A stretch of DNA of 64,000 bases from JAWXUU01 sp044426085. GTDB lineage: Bacteria > Bacillota > Clostridia > Christensenellales > CAMQZB01. A program made the position numbers and the translations under genes. The stretch covers positions 1 through 64,000 of the forward strand of contig JAWXUU010000007.1 of NCBI GenBank assembly GCA_044426085.1. Reading direction: 5' to 3'. The notes under the pieces were generated by a model. The model was not told the DNA's origin and searched no databases. It saw nothing but the letters and a program-made list of their open reading frames with translations. Shown piece after piece: positions 41,193 through 49,936 of the stretch (position 1 is its first letter; each line of letters starts with the position of its first letter).

Positions 41193-41914
41193 TTCACACC
41201 GCCTTTGCTTATGCGGATTGCTTCAGACAAATCAAGCGTGCCTTTATAAAGGGATTTTCCGCAGATTGTGCCGTACATATCAAGGTTTGTGAGATTTTGA
41301 ATGTCACCAATGTTGGCAATCCCACCGCTTGCGATTATGTTGCATGAAACTGCTTTGTTGATTGCGTCAAGTTGCACAAGGTTTGGACCTTGAAGTGTGC
41401 CGTCTTTTGAAATGTCGGTGAACACGATGTTTTTCACGCCGACATCTTCCATAGCTTTTGCAAGATCAATATAGTTCACATTGCTTGATTCAAGCCAACC
41501 TTCCGCCATAACCATTTCGTTTAGTGCGTCGATACCAACCACGATTTTATCGCCAAATTCTTTCACGGCTTCCGCCACAAGACTTGGATTTTTCACTGCG
41601 ATTGACCCAAGGATAACCCTTGAAACACCGCTTGAAAGATATTGCTCGCACGTTTTTAAATCGCGAATACCACCGCCAACTTGCAGTGACAAATTTGTTT
41701 GATTTGCTATTTCAACAAACACATGGGTGTTGATTCTTTTGCCGAATTTTGCACCGTCCAAATCCACCATATGAAGGTGCGTTGCACCAGCTTTTTCAAA
41801 GCCCATTGCTGTTTCAAGTGGATTTTCGGCAACTTTTTCAACTGTGCCAAAGTCACCTTTCAAAAGGCGGACACAATTGCCTTCTATTATATCTATTGCT
41901 GGAAAAATTATCAT
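41186..41914 (-). CDS. hisA: ProFAR isomerase
   Basis: A 242-residue half-barrel-duplicated (beta/alpha)8 enzyme. IFPAIDIIEGNCVRLLKG with the catalytic Asp, QVGGGIRD and a second Asp in VFTDISKDGT are present. The ATG at 41912-41914 overlaps the hisH stop as ATGA and has GGGGGTG ahead; the longer frame starts inside hisH and is rejected. Confidence 0.95.
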   Translation of the reverse strand: MIIFPAIDIIEGNCVRLLKGDFGTVEKVAENPLETAMGFEKAGATHLHMVDLDGAKFGKRINTHVFVEIANQTNLSLQVGGGIRDLKTCEQYLSSGVSRVILGSIAVKNPSLVAEAVKEFGDKIVVGIDALNEMVMAEGWLESSNVNYIDLAKAMEDVGVKNIVFTDISKDGTLQGPNLVQLDAINKAVSCNIIASGGIANIGDIQNLTNLDMYGTICGKSLYKGTLDLSEAIRISKGGVKC

Positions 41915-42525
41915 TTTGCACCCCCGCTTGCCAAATTCCAAAAGTTGGTTAGCATTTTAAGCCCTACTTCGCCTGATTTTTCAGGGTGAAATTGCGTGCC
42001 AAACACGTTGCCATTTTGCACAACACCAGTGATTTTTTCGCCGTATGACGCGACAGCAGAGATATATTTTTTGTCGGTATACGCCATATATGAATGCACA
42101 AAATATACGTGTTCGCCTTCTTTCACACCTTGCAAAAGACTGCTTTCGTTTGTTATTTCAAGGTTGTTCCAACCCATGTGCGGAATTTTGAGACCGCAGT
42201 TTGGGATTGGTTTGATTTCGCCAGGGATAAGACCAAGCCCTGCAACTTTTTCAAATTCGTAGCTTGTTTCAAACAACATTTGCATGCCAAGGCATATGCC
42301 AAGCAAGGGTTTTTTTGTTGTTTGCTCTTTCAAAAATTCTGCTAGTCCTGTGGCATTGAGCATTTGCATGGCTTTTGGGAAAGCGCCAACGCCAGGGAGA
42401 ATTATTCCACTTGCACTTTCGATTTCTTCTTTGTTTGAAGTGATTATGTTTGGTATTTTCAGAAAATCAAGTGCGTTTTTCACACTGAATAGATTCCCCG
42501 CACCGTAATCGATTATTGCTATCAT
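41911..42525 (-). CDS. hisH: Imidazole glycerol phosphate synthase, glutaminase subunit
   Basis: A 204-residue class I glutamine amidotransferase. Nucleophile Cys78 in LLGICLGMQML and the His/Glu pair in QFHPEKSGEVG. It supplies ammonia to HisF. 11 nt after hisB. Confidence 0.96.
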   Translation of the reverse strand: MIAIIDYGAGNLFSVKNALDFLKIPNIITSNKEEIESASGIILPGVGAFPKAMQMLNATGLAEFLKEQTTKKPLLGICLGMQMLFETSYEFEKVAGLGLIPGEIKPIPNCGLKIPHMGWNNLEITNESSLLQGVKEGEHVYFVHSYMAYTDKKYISAVASYGEKITGVVQNGNVFGTQFHPEKSGEVGLKMLTNFWNLASGGAK

Positions 42526-42536
42526 GTTTATCCTTA

Positions 42537-43112
42537 TTATATTACGCCTTTTGTTGAAAGGTCTTTATCTGCTGTGATTTTTACTGCAGTTTTGAGCGCG
42601 TGCGCCACCGCTTTGAAGATTCCTTCGAGTTTGTGGTGGTCATTTTTGCCATACATCAAGTTGATATGAAGAGTTATTCCGCCATTAAAAGCAAACGCAC
42701 GGAAGAATTCTTCGCACATTTGATTGTCGAAATCGCCTGTTTTATCTGATGAGAATTCCGCATTAAAGACGAGATATGGGCGGTTTGAAATGTCTAGCGT
42801 TGCCATTGCGAGTGCTTCATCCATTGGGATTTGGGCAGAGCCGTATCTTGTTATGCCCGCTTTTGAAAACACTGCCTCGTTGAAAGCTTTGCCAAGCACT
42901 ATGCCGACATCTTCAATTGTGTGGTGGCAATCGACATAAAGGTCGCCCTTGCAAGAAATTTCCATACCAATACCAGAGTGCACTGAAAGTGCTGTTAGCA
43001 TGTGATCAAAAAAGCCTACGCCTGTGTTTATTGATGTTTCGCCACCGTCTAGGTTGATTTTCACTGAAATATCAGTTTCTTTTGTTTGTCTTTTAATTTC
43101 TGAAACCCTCAT
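42537..43112 (-). CDS. hisB: Imidazoleglycerol-phosphate dehydratase
   Basis: A 191-residue monofunctional dehydratase with its metal-binding histidine motifs FFDHMLTALSVHSG and DCHHTIEDVGIVLG, and KNDHHKLEGIFKA in the second half. It lacks the N-terminal phosphatase domain of bifunctional HisB, so histidinol phosphate must be dephosphorylated by another gene product. Confidence 0.96.
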   Translation of the reverse strand: MRVSEIKRQTKETDISVKINLDGGETSINTGVGFFDHMLTALSVHSGIGMEISCKGDLYVDCHHTIEDVGIVLGKAFNEAVFSKAGITRYGSAQIPMDEALAMATLDISNRPYLVFNAEFSSDKTGDFDNQMCEEFFRAFAFNGGITLHINLMYGKNDHHKLEGIFKAVAHALKTAVKITADKDLSTKGVI

Positions 43113-43121
43113 AATAATCTC

Positions 43122-44171
43122 CTATAAAATTATTTTAAGCTGAGAAAGAAGCTGTTTGTTTTCTTCCTTCGTGCCACAAGTTATTCTTAGATACTTTTTA
43201 AAGTTTCTCACAACAATTGATTCTTCTTTCAATTTTTCAAAGATTTCCGTTGCAAAGTCTGTTTTGATAAATACGAAATTCGTTTGCGTTTTATAGACTT
43301 TCTCTATTTTATCGCTGTTTTTTGCAAGTGTTATGATTTCTTGATAAAGAAGTTTTGTTTCGCTTATTATTTCAGCTGTTTTTTCCTTCAAACTTTCTGG
43401 GTTTGAATATATAACTTCGCCGATTTTTTGCGTTATTGCGTCCATATTATATGGGGATTTTGCAGATCTTAGCGCCGTTGTGATTGTTTTGTTTGCGATT
43501 GCAAATCCAAGGCGAATACCCGCAAGACCAACCGCTTTTGACGATGTTTTCAAGATGATAAGATTGTCGTACTTCTCAACTTCTGAAAGCAAACTTTGAT
43601 CCCAAAAATCCATGTATGCTTCGTCGAGAACAACGAGTGCATCTGACGCTGTGATGATTTTTCTTACATCTTCTTTTTTTAGACCAACTGATGTTGGATT
43701 GCATGGGTTTGAAAAAATCACCATGTCGATTTTATTGTTTTTTAGATAGTTGCTAACATCATCTGTTCTCACGCACATATCTTCATCTTTTTCGATTGAA
43801 ATAATGTCGCAACCCGCAATCACGCCGTAGAATTTATACATTGAAAATTCGGGAGTTACCACCAAAATTTTCATGCCGTTTTCTAGGAAACTTCCGCAAA
43901 TAACTGAAATGAGTTCGTCAGAACCGTTTCCAACTGTGACAAAATCGGGATTGATTTGATATGCAGATGCGTATTTTTCTGTTAGTGCACTGCAAGTTGG
44001 GTCGGGATATCTGTTGAGTGGGATTTTTGCGATTTCTTCAGATATTGTTGCCATTTCTTCTTCTGAAAGGGTGAAATAGCTTTCGTTTGCGTCGAGTCTT
44101 ATTTTATAATCACCACTTATTGGGTCATACGGTGTTAAGTTTCTTAATTTTCTTATTAGTTGATACGCCAT
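43122..44171 (-). CDS. hisC: Histidinol-phosphate aminotransferase
   Basis: A 349-residue fold-type I PLP enzyme. RLDANESYF substrate region, NPCNPTSVG, VVLDEAYMDF and the PLP-lysine segment ILKTSSKAVGLAGIRLGF. Transfers an amino group to imidazole acetol phosphate. 10 nt after hisD. Confidence 0.94.
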   Translation of the reverse strand: MAYQLIRKLRNLTPYDPISGDYKIRLDANESYFTLSEEEMATISEEIAKIPLNRYPDPTCSALTEKYASAYQINPDFVTVGNGSDELISVICGSFLENGMKILVVTPEFSMYKFYGVIAGCDIISIEKDEDMCVRTDDVSNYLKNNKIDMVIFSNPCNPTSVGLKKEDVRKIITASDALVVLDEAYMDFWDQSLLSEVEKYDNLIILKTSSKAVGLAGIRLGFAIANKTITTALRSAKSPYNMDAITQKIGEVIYSNPESLKEKTAEIISETKLLYQEIITLAKNSDKIEKVYKTQTNFVFIKTDFATEIFEKLKEESIVVRNFKKYLRITCGTKEENKQLLSQLKIIL

Positions 44172-44181
44172 TGATGTCTCC

Positions 44182-45465
44182 TTAGAACCTTACTTTTATT
44201 GAGTTTGCGTGAGCTGATAGCCCTTCTTTATCTGCGATTGTGATGATGTCTTCTTTTGCGATTTCAAGCGCTTCTTTTGTGTAGTAGATATAGCTTGTTT
44301 TTTTGATAAAGCTGTCCACTGAAAGGGGTGAGAAAAATCTTGCTGTGCCCGATGTTGGCAAGACGTGGTTTGGGCCTGCATAATAATCGCCAAGCGCTTC
44401 TGGGGCGTATTCGCCAAGGAAGATTGAACCCGCGTTGTCAAGTCTGCCAAGATATTGCATTGGGTTTTCAAGCATGACTTCAAGGTGTTCTGGGGCGATT
44501 TCGTTTGCAAGATTCACAGCTTCTTCTTCGGTTTTGCAAACGATGATTGTGCCGTAGTCTTTAAGCGACTGTCTTATGATATCCTTTCTTGAAAGGGTTT
44601 CTGATTGAATTTCAAGTTGTTTGATTGTTTCTTTTGCCACGTTTTCGCAAGTTGTCACCAAAATACTGCTTGCAAGAACGTCGTGTTCTGCTTGTCCCAT
44701 AAGGTCTGATGCGATGAATTTTGGGTTTGCGTTTTTATCTGCTAGCACCAAAATTTCACTTGGGCCTGCAATCATATCGATATCAACTGTTCCAAACAAA
44801 ATCTTTTTCGCTGTTGCAACAAATATATTGCCAGGGCCGACGATTTTATCGACTTTTGGCACTGTTTCTGTTCCGAAAGCTAGCGCGCCAACCGCTTGAG
44901 CACCGCCGAGAAGGAATATTTTGTGAACACCGCAAAGTGCTGCTGCAACCAAGATATCAGGGTTTGCTTTGCCTTCTTTTGTTGGTGGTGTGACCATGAT
45001 AATTTCTTTCACACCCGCGATAACCGCTGGGATTGCGTTCATGAGAACTGACGAAGGATACGCGGCTGTGCCACCAGGAACATAAAGTCCAACGCGTTTT
45101 AAACCGCGGATTCTTTGACCCATAATAACGCCGTTTTCCTTTGCATCGATATAGCTTTGTTGGATTTGTCGAGAGTGGAAATCTTTTATGTTTGCAATAG
45201 CGTTTTTGAGCGCTGAAACGAATTTTTCATCGGCATTATTCACCGCTTCTGTTATTTCTTCTTTTGAAACTTCGATTTGTGAAGGCACTTTGCCATCGAA
45301 TTTTTCTGTGTATTTAATAACTGCACTGTCGCCGTTTTCTTTCACGTCTTGCAAAATATCTTCGACAATTTGGTTTACTTTTTTATCGACTTCCGCGCTT
45401 CTTGCTTTCAAGTTTTTTAATGCTTCAAATTCAACTTTTCCGTCTGCTTTTATTATATTTATCAT
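44182..45465 (-). CDS. hisD: Histidinol dehydrogenase
   Basis: A 427-residue zinc enzyme for the last two steps. GLKRVGLYVPGGTAAYPSSVLMNA (key words YVPGGTAAYPS), DMIAGPSEILVLAD, GQAEHD and the catalytic pair region NEIAPEHLEVM. The ATG at 45463-45465 directly follows the hisG stop; the GTG three codons earlier lies in the ribosome site and is rejected. Confidence 0.96.
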   Translation of the reverse strand: MINIIKADGKVEFEALKNLKARSAEVDKKVNQIVEDILQDVKENGDSAVIKYTEKFDGKVPSQIEVSKEEITEAVNNADEKFVSALKNAIANIKDFHSRQIQQSYIDAKENGVIMGQRIRGLKRVGLYVPGGTAAYPSSVLMNAIPAVIAGVKEIIMVTPPTKEGKANPDILVAAALCGVHKIFLLGGAQAVGALAFGTETVPKVDKIVGPGNIFVATAKKILFGTVDIDMIAGPSEILVLADKNANPKFIASDLMGQAEHDVLASSILVTTCENVAKETIKQLEIQSETLSRKDIIRQSLKDYGTIIVCKTEEEAVNLANEIAPEHLEVMLENPMQYLGRLDNAGSIFLGEYAPEALGDYYAGPNHVLPTSGTARFFSPLSVDSFIKKTSYIYYTKEALEIAKEDIITIADKEGLSAHANSIKVRF

Positions 45466-45466
45466 A

Positions 45467-46105
45467 TTATTCACCTTTGTTTGCTGACTTTTCCATTATT
45501 GTTATTAGATTTTCAATTTCCTTTTTGCGAAGTTTTAAACTTGCGCCGTTCACGATTAATCTTGCTGAAATTTTTGCAACGTCTTCGATAACTTCAAGTC
45601 CGTTTTCTTTCAGCGTTGAGCCAGTTTCAACTATGTCGACAATGGCATCTGCAAGTCCGATAAGCGGGGCGAGTTCTACACTGCCTTCGATTTTCACGAT
45701 TGAGATATCCATATCTTTTGATTTGAAAAATGCGTTTGCCACGTTTGGATATTTTGTTGCTATGGTTTTTTCGCCATAACCTGCATATAAATCCGCACCC
45801 TTTGTTGATGCAACTGCAAACTTGCACACACCAAACCCAAGATCCAAAACTTCGAAAAAGCTTCCGCCGTATTCCATGATTGTATCTTTGCCAACAACGC
45901 CAAGATCACACACGCCGTGTTCTACATACGTGATAACATCGGCGGCTTTTGCAAGCACAACTTCTAAGTTCAAATCGGGAATTTCTAAAATCAACTTTCT
46001 GCCCTTGTTTTCTATTGCACTGCAATCGTAGCCTGAATTTTTTAAAAGTGCGATTGTATCTTTTTCCAATCTGCCTTTTGTTAGTGCTATTCTTATTGGT
46101 TTCAT
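45467..46105 (-). CDS. hisG: ATP phosphoribosyltransferase, short form
   Basis: A 212-residue catalytic subunit of the first and controlling step. ALTKGRLEKDT, AKAADVITYVEHGVCDLGVVGKD (in parts) and the PRPP loop VDIVETGSTLKENGL. It lacks the C-terminal ACT-like regulatory domain of long HisG, as expected with HisZ. Overlaps hisZ as ATGA. Confidence 0.96.
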   Translation of the reverse strand: MKPIRIALTKGRLEKDTIALLKNSGYDCSAIENKGRKLILEIPDLNLEVVLAKAADVITYVEHGVCDLGVVGKDTIMEYGGSFFEVLDLGFGVCKFAVASTKGADLYAGYGEKTIATKYPNVANAFFKSKDMDISIVKIEGSVELAPLIGLADAIVDIVETGSTLKENGLEVIEDVAKISARLIVNGASLKLRKKEIENLITIMEKSANKGE

Positions 46106-47304
46106 AGTGCACCTACCCTTTTGAGCTGAACTTCTTCTGCCACGATATATATATTTTCAATGTTTTTTTGTTTTGCATATTCCACAGCTTCGTTAACGCT
46201 TTCCAAAATGCAATTTTCAACGATAAGACCCGCTTTTATCAGTGCTTTTGCTTGCAAAAGGGCTTTCATTTCATACCCCGCTTCGCCAAACACAAGAACT
46301 TTTGAAACTTCAGCTTTCACGTTTTTGTTTTTATCAAGAATATATTTTGAAACTGCGTCTACATCTATTGCAAAGCCGATTGCGGGCAAGTCCTCGCCGA
46401 AATCTTTAAGCAAGTTATCGTATCTTCCGCCTGAAACAACTGCGTCGCCATGACCTTGGATATAGCCCCTGAAAATTATTCCTGAATAATAATCTGTTCT
46501 GTTCACCATGCCGAGATCAACGGATATTTTATCAGACAATCCGAGTTTTGTGATGTCGTCATATATGCCTTGAAGATAGCAAAGCAGTTCGTTGATTTGA
46601 CTGTCGCCAAAAAGTTCCTTTGCAACGGAGAAAACTTCGTCGCCACCGAAAAGTCTTGGTAATTGTTTTAGCATATAACAATATTTTGAATCGCCAATTT
46701 CGTCGAGAGCATCGTTGAGCGCTGGATAGTTTTTGTTTTCGATAAGGCTTCTCAATTTTTCGATAGTGCTTTTTGAAACGCCGAGTTTTTGTGCCAAGAT
46801 TTTGAATATTCCGATATGACCAATTTCTATTGTGAAGTTTTCAATGCCACAGCCTTCCAAAACTTCCACCGTTGTGAACAAAACTTCAAGGTCGCCACGC
46901 TTTGAAGAGTTGCCAATTATTTCTATGCCAGATTGCACAACTTCGTTTGTCTTGCCCCTTAGCGCTTTTTCCGATGCGTACATTTTTTGATTGTAGCAAA
47001 GCCTTATTGGTTTCACTTCTGATTTTAATCTTGTTGAAGCAAGCCTTGCGATTGGCAATGTTGAATCAGGTCTGAGGGCGATAAGCCTTCCGTGGCTGTC
47101 GCAAAATTTATACATTTTGTCGCTGTTGATATACCCTGTTTGCACGTTGAATACATCCAAAAATTCTACAGTTGGGGTTATCACTTGGGAAAAACCCCTG
47201 CTCTTATACATCTGCAAAAGTGTGGATTCCACAAACCCACGCGTTTCACATTCTTCAAACAGAAGGTCTTTCATGCCTTCTGGAGTTATCAATTTGTTGT
47301 TCAT
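46102..47304 (-). CDS. hisZ: ATP phosphoribosyltransferase regulatory subunit
   Basis: A 400-residue catalytically dead histidyl-tRNA synthetase paralogue. The class II fold is recognisable (LRPDSTLPIARLASTRL, CYNQKMYAS, SGGRYDNLLKDFGEDLPAIGFAIDVD), but the histidine A-box of true HisS is absent and it heads the his operon beside short HisG. It mediates histidine feedback. ATG with AAAGGA. The C-terminal ~80 residues resemble the HisS anticodon domain. Confidence 0.9.
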   Translation of the reverse strand: MNNKLITPEGMKDLLFEECETRGFVESTLLQMYKSRGFSQVITPTVEFLDVFNVQTGYINSDKMYKFCDSHGRLIALRPDSTLPIARLASTRLKSEVKPIRLCYNQKMYASEKALRGKTNEVVQSGIEIIGNSSKRGDLEVLFTTVEVLEGCGIENFTIEIGHIGIFKILAQKLGVSKSTIEKLRSLIENKNYPALNDALDEIGDSKYCYMLKQLPRLFGGDEVFSVAKELFGDSQINELLCYLQGIYDDITKLGLSDKISVDLGMVNRTDYYSGIIFRGYIQGHGDAVVSGGRYDNLLKDFGEDLPAIGFAIDVDAVSKYILDKNKNVKAEVSKVLVFGEAGYEMKALLQAKALIKAGLIVENCILESVNEAVEYAKQKNIENIYIVAEEVQLKRVGAL

Positions 47305-47343
47305 TTCCGTTCTTTCCTTTAGTTTCTTTATCTACACTTCAAT

Positions 47344-47459
47344 GTGATAAAGTGATATAATATAATAGTATTCTATCATTGTAAGTTTCAAAAGTCAAGT
47401 ATTTTTTTATAACTTCATCACGATAAAGTGCTTTTACGCGATAAAAATGTGATAAAGCT
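47344..47459 (-). promoter_or_regulatory. his operon control region with four GATAAA boxes
   Basis: Promoter on the minus strand: -35 TTGACT (47393-47398), 17-bp spacer, -10 TAGAAT (47370-47375). Four 11-bp copies of (R)(C/T)GATAAA(G)(T/C) (plus strand) lie at 47344-47354, 47420-47430, 47438-47448 and 47449-47459, i.e. one just after the start site and three upstream of -35. They look like operator half-sites. No T-box specifier or terminator/antiterminator is seen. Which regulator binds is unknown. Confidence 0.5.
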
Positions 47460-47535
47460 GTTTTTATTTTTTGTTTAGTAATTTTTTATTTAGTAATTTT
47501 TTATTGATATTGAGTTTCTTTATTGACAAAAAAAA

Positions 47536-47567
47536 TAGCATTCAACTGAAGTTCCAATTGAATGCTA
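47536..47567 (-). terminator. Terminator of purC-purF
   Basis: Perfect 10-bp stem TAGCATTCAA/TTGAATGCTA with a 12-nt loop; a run of eight T follows on the minus strand, 12 nt past the purF stop. Confidence 0.85.
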
Positions 47568-47579
47568 GTGTTTTTATAT

Positions 47580-48998
47580 TTATTCGAGGGAGAATTTTTC
47601 TGCTTCGAATTTTTCTGCATCAAGCGGATAGTTGCCATCGAAACAGCCTGTGCAGAATTCCCCACCACCGCAAGATTGCTTTAGGTATTCAAGTGGGATA
47701 TAATGAAGACTGTCGGCACCGATAAGTTCGCAAATTTCTTCTTCTGTGCGATATGCACCGATAAGTTGTTCGCGAGTGTCCATATCAACACCAAATGAGC
47801 ATGGATTTTTTACGATTGGTGATGCAACCAGCATATGAACTTCCAGTGCGCCACTTTTTCTTAGAAGATTTATTATCTTTTTACTTGTTGTTCCACGAAC
47901 AATCGAGTCGTCGATAAGAATTAGCCTTTTGCCCTTGATGTTACTTCGAAAGGCGTTCAGCTTGATTTTTACTGCTGATTCGCGTAGGCTTTGGCTTGGT
48001 TGAATGAAGCTTCTTCCGATGTATCTATTTTTTGAAAGTGCATCAACATATGGAATGCCACTTTTTGCTGAGTATCCCATGGCACAAACAAGTGCTGAAT
48101 CGGGAACGCCCGCAACGATATCTGCATCGATTTTGAAAAGTTCAGCAAGATGCATGCCACATTCGTATCTCGCGTCGTAAACACTGACTTCATCGATAAC
48201 TGAATCGGATCTTGAAAGGTATACGTATTCAAAAATACAGCTTTTATGTTCTTGTTTATCCCAAATTCTTGATGTGTATGTTCCGTCGGCTTCCACAACA
48301 ATCATTTCTGATGGCTGAAGGTCGCGAATGATTTTTGCATCAATTGCGTCGAGCGCACAGCTTTCTGATGCGAAGATAATTTGACCATCTTTTTCACCCA
48401 TGATAAGTGGACGAAGTCCGTATTGATCGCGAACGGCAATGAGTTTATCATCAGCCATGACAACCAAAGAGAAAGCACCGACCAATCTTCTGCAAGCATT
48501 GACAACGCCATCTTCGATGTTGTTGAATGAGCAGTGGTTTATTAGTGCTGCCAAAACTTCTGAATCTGTTGAGCTTTGGAAAATAAAGCCTTTTTCAATA
48601 AGGTCGCTTTTGATTTGGTTTGCGTTCACCACGTTTCCGTTGTGGGCAACTGCCATTCTGCCAAGTCTTCCATAGAAAACAACTGGTTGAGCGTTGACAA
48701 CGTTTGATGAACCCGTTGTTGAATATCTCACGTGTCCGATTGCAATTTTTGAATTTGGAAGCAAGCTTAGTTCTTCTTCGCCAAATACTTCGTTTACAAG
48801 ACCCATGTTTTTATAGTATGCAATTTTTTTATCGGGAATAGTGACTGCGATGCCTACGCTTTCTTGTCCCCTATGTTGAAGGGAAAACAATCCATAATAC
48901 GTTGCTCTTGCAAGGTCGTCTTCCACTTTACTTGCAATACCAAATATGCCACATTCTTCGTGGACACCAAAATCTCTTATGTCGAAAATCTCTTTCAC
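47580..48998 (-). CDS. purF: Amidophosphoribosyltransferase
   Basis: A 472-residue enzyme for the first committed purine step. A 15-residue propeptide precedes the N-terminal nucleophile Cys16 (EECGIFGI), as in the Bacillus-type enzyme. The PRPP loop ILIDDSIVRGTTSKKI and Cys-rich C-terminal GGGEFCTGCFDGNYP, consistent with a 4Fe-4S cluster, are present. GTG start at 48996-48998 with AAGGGGA; 2 nt after purC. Confidence 0.96.
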   Translation of the reverse strand: MKEIFDIRDFGVHEECGIFGIASKVEDDLARATYYGLFSLQHRGQESVGIAVTIPDKKIAYYKNMGLVNEVFGEEELSLLPNSKIAIGHVRYSTTGSSNVVNAQPVVFYGRLGRMAVAHNGNVVNANQIKSDLIEKGFIFQSSTDSEVLAALINHCSFNNIEDGVVNACRRLVGAFSLVVMADDKLIAVRDQYGLRPLIMGEKDGQIIFASESCALDAIDAKIIRDLQPSEMIVVEADGTYTSRIWDKQEHKSCIFEYVYLSRSDSVIDEVSVYDARYECGMHLAELFKIDADIVAGVPDSALVCAMGYSAKSGIPYVDALSKNRYIGRSFIQPSQSLRESAVKIKLNAFRSNIKGKRLILIDDSIVRGTTSKKIINLLRKSGALEVHMLVASPIVKNPCSFGVDMDTREQLIGAYRTEEEICELIGADSLHYIPLEYLKQSCGGGEFCTGCFDGNYPLDAEKFEAEKFSLE

Positions 48999-49000
48999 GA

Positions 49001-49714
49001 TTATCCCCTTGCTTTAATTATTCTAGCCATTATTTCGTCGTATGCTTCTTCAACACCACCGAGGTCACGTCTGAATCTGTCTTTATCCAATTTTTCGTTT
49101 GTTTTAGCATCCCAGAATCTGCATGTGTCTGGAGAAATTTCGTCGGCAAGAATGATTCTTCCGTCGTATCTGCCAAATTCAAATTTCATATCAATAAGAG
49201 AAATGCCAACACCCGCAAAGAATTCTTTCAAAATTTCGTTGATTTTGAATGCCATTTGCTTGATTGTTGCGATTTCTTCTTCAGTTGCAATTCCAATTGC
49301 AAGTGCGTGATAGTCGTTGATTAGTGGATCGCCAAGAGCGTCATCTTTATAGCAGAATTCAAGGACTGGGCATTTTAGTGCACTGCCTTCTTCAATACCA
49401 AGATTTTTTGAAAAGCTTCCTGCTGCTACGTTTCTGATGATAACTTCTAGGGGTACAATTTCAACTTTTTTCACGAATGTATCAGTTTCTGACACTTCTT
49501 CAATAAGATGTGTTTCGATACCTTTTTCTTCAAGCATTTTGAAAAGAATGTTTGTGCATTTGTTGTTGATTATTCCCTTTCCAACGATTTGACCTTTCTT
49601 GATACCATTGAATGCTGTTGCATCATCTTTATAAGATACCAATACTACGCCATCTTCTGTTGTGGCAAAAACTTTTTTTGCTTTTCCTTCATATAAAAGC
49701 GTTGTTTTTTCCAT
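49001..49714 (-). CDS. purC: SAICAR synthetase
   Basis: A 237-residue phosphoribosylaminoimidazole-succinocarboxamide synthase. LLYEGKAKKVFAT at the start, EVIIRNVAAGSF in the middle and LADEISPDTCRFWD near the end are family signatures. The ATG at 49712-49714 has AGGAGAG ahead; the longer frame has no support. First gene of the purC-purF pair, separate from purA-purB. Confidence 0.96.
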   Translation of the reverse strand: MEKTTLLYEGKAKKVFATTEDGVVLVSYKDDATAFNGIKKGQIVGKGIINNKCTNILFKMLEEKGIETHLIEEVSETDTFVKKVEIVPLEVIIRNVAAGSFSKNLGIEEGSALKCPVLEFCYKDDALGDPLINDYHALAIGIATEEEIATIKQMAFKINEILKEFFAGVGISLIDMKFEFGRYDGRIILADEISPDTCRFWDAKTNEKLDKDRFRRDLGGVEEAYDEIMARIIKARG

Positions 49715-49754
49715 TTGTTTCTCTCTCCTCGCATAAAAATATTTTATCACTTAA

Positions 49755-49783
49755 ATTTTACATAAATTTTTCATAATGTGCAA
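49755..49783 (-). promoter_or_regulatory. Promoter of purC-purF
   Basis: Minus strand: -35 TTGCAC (49778-49783), 17-bp spacer, -10 TAAAAT (49755-49760). No purine riboswitch aptamer is visible in the short leader. Confidence 0.6.
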
Positions 49784-49819
49784 GTGTTTTGGTGGCGATT
49801 TGGCATTAATTCAAAAAAA

Positions 49820-49848
49820 ATTATGCATTATTTTAAATAATGCATAAT
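49820..49848 (-). terminator. Terminator after the MBL hydrolase gene
   Basis: A 29-nt perfect palindrome (ATTATGCATTATTT and its complement) followed on the minus strand by eight T. Confidence 0.8.
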
Positions 49849-49936
49849 GATGTTATTTCTTCGTATTTTATGTTTAATTTTTAACAAATTTCGTACACTG
49901 TTTTTGTATTTTTATTGCACTTTTTTAAATGACCTT

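Noticed and set aside
47305..47460. T-box leader for the his operon
   Set aside because: The promoter is only about 60 nt from the hisZ start, too short for a T-box, and no T-box core sequence is seen.
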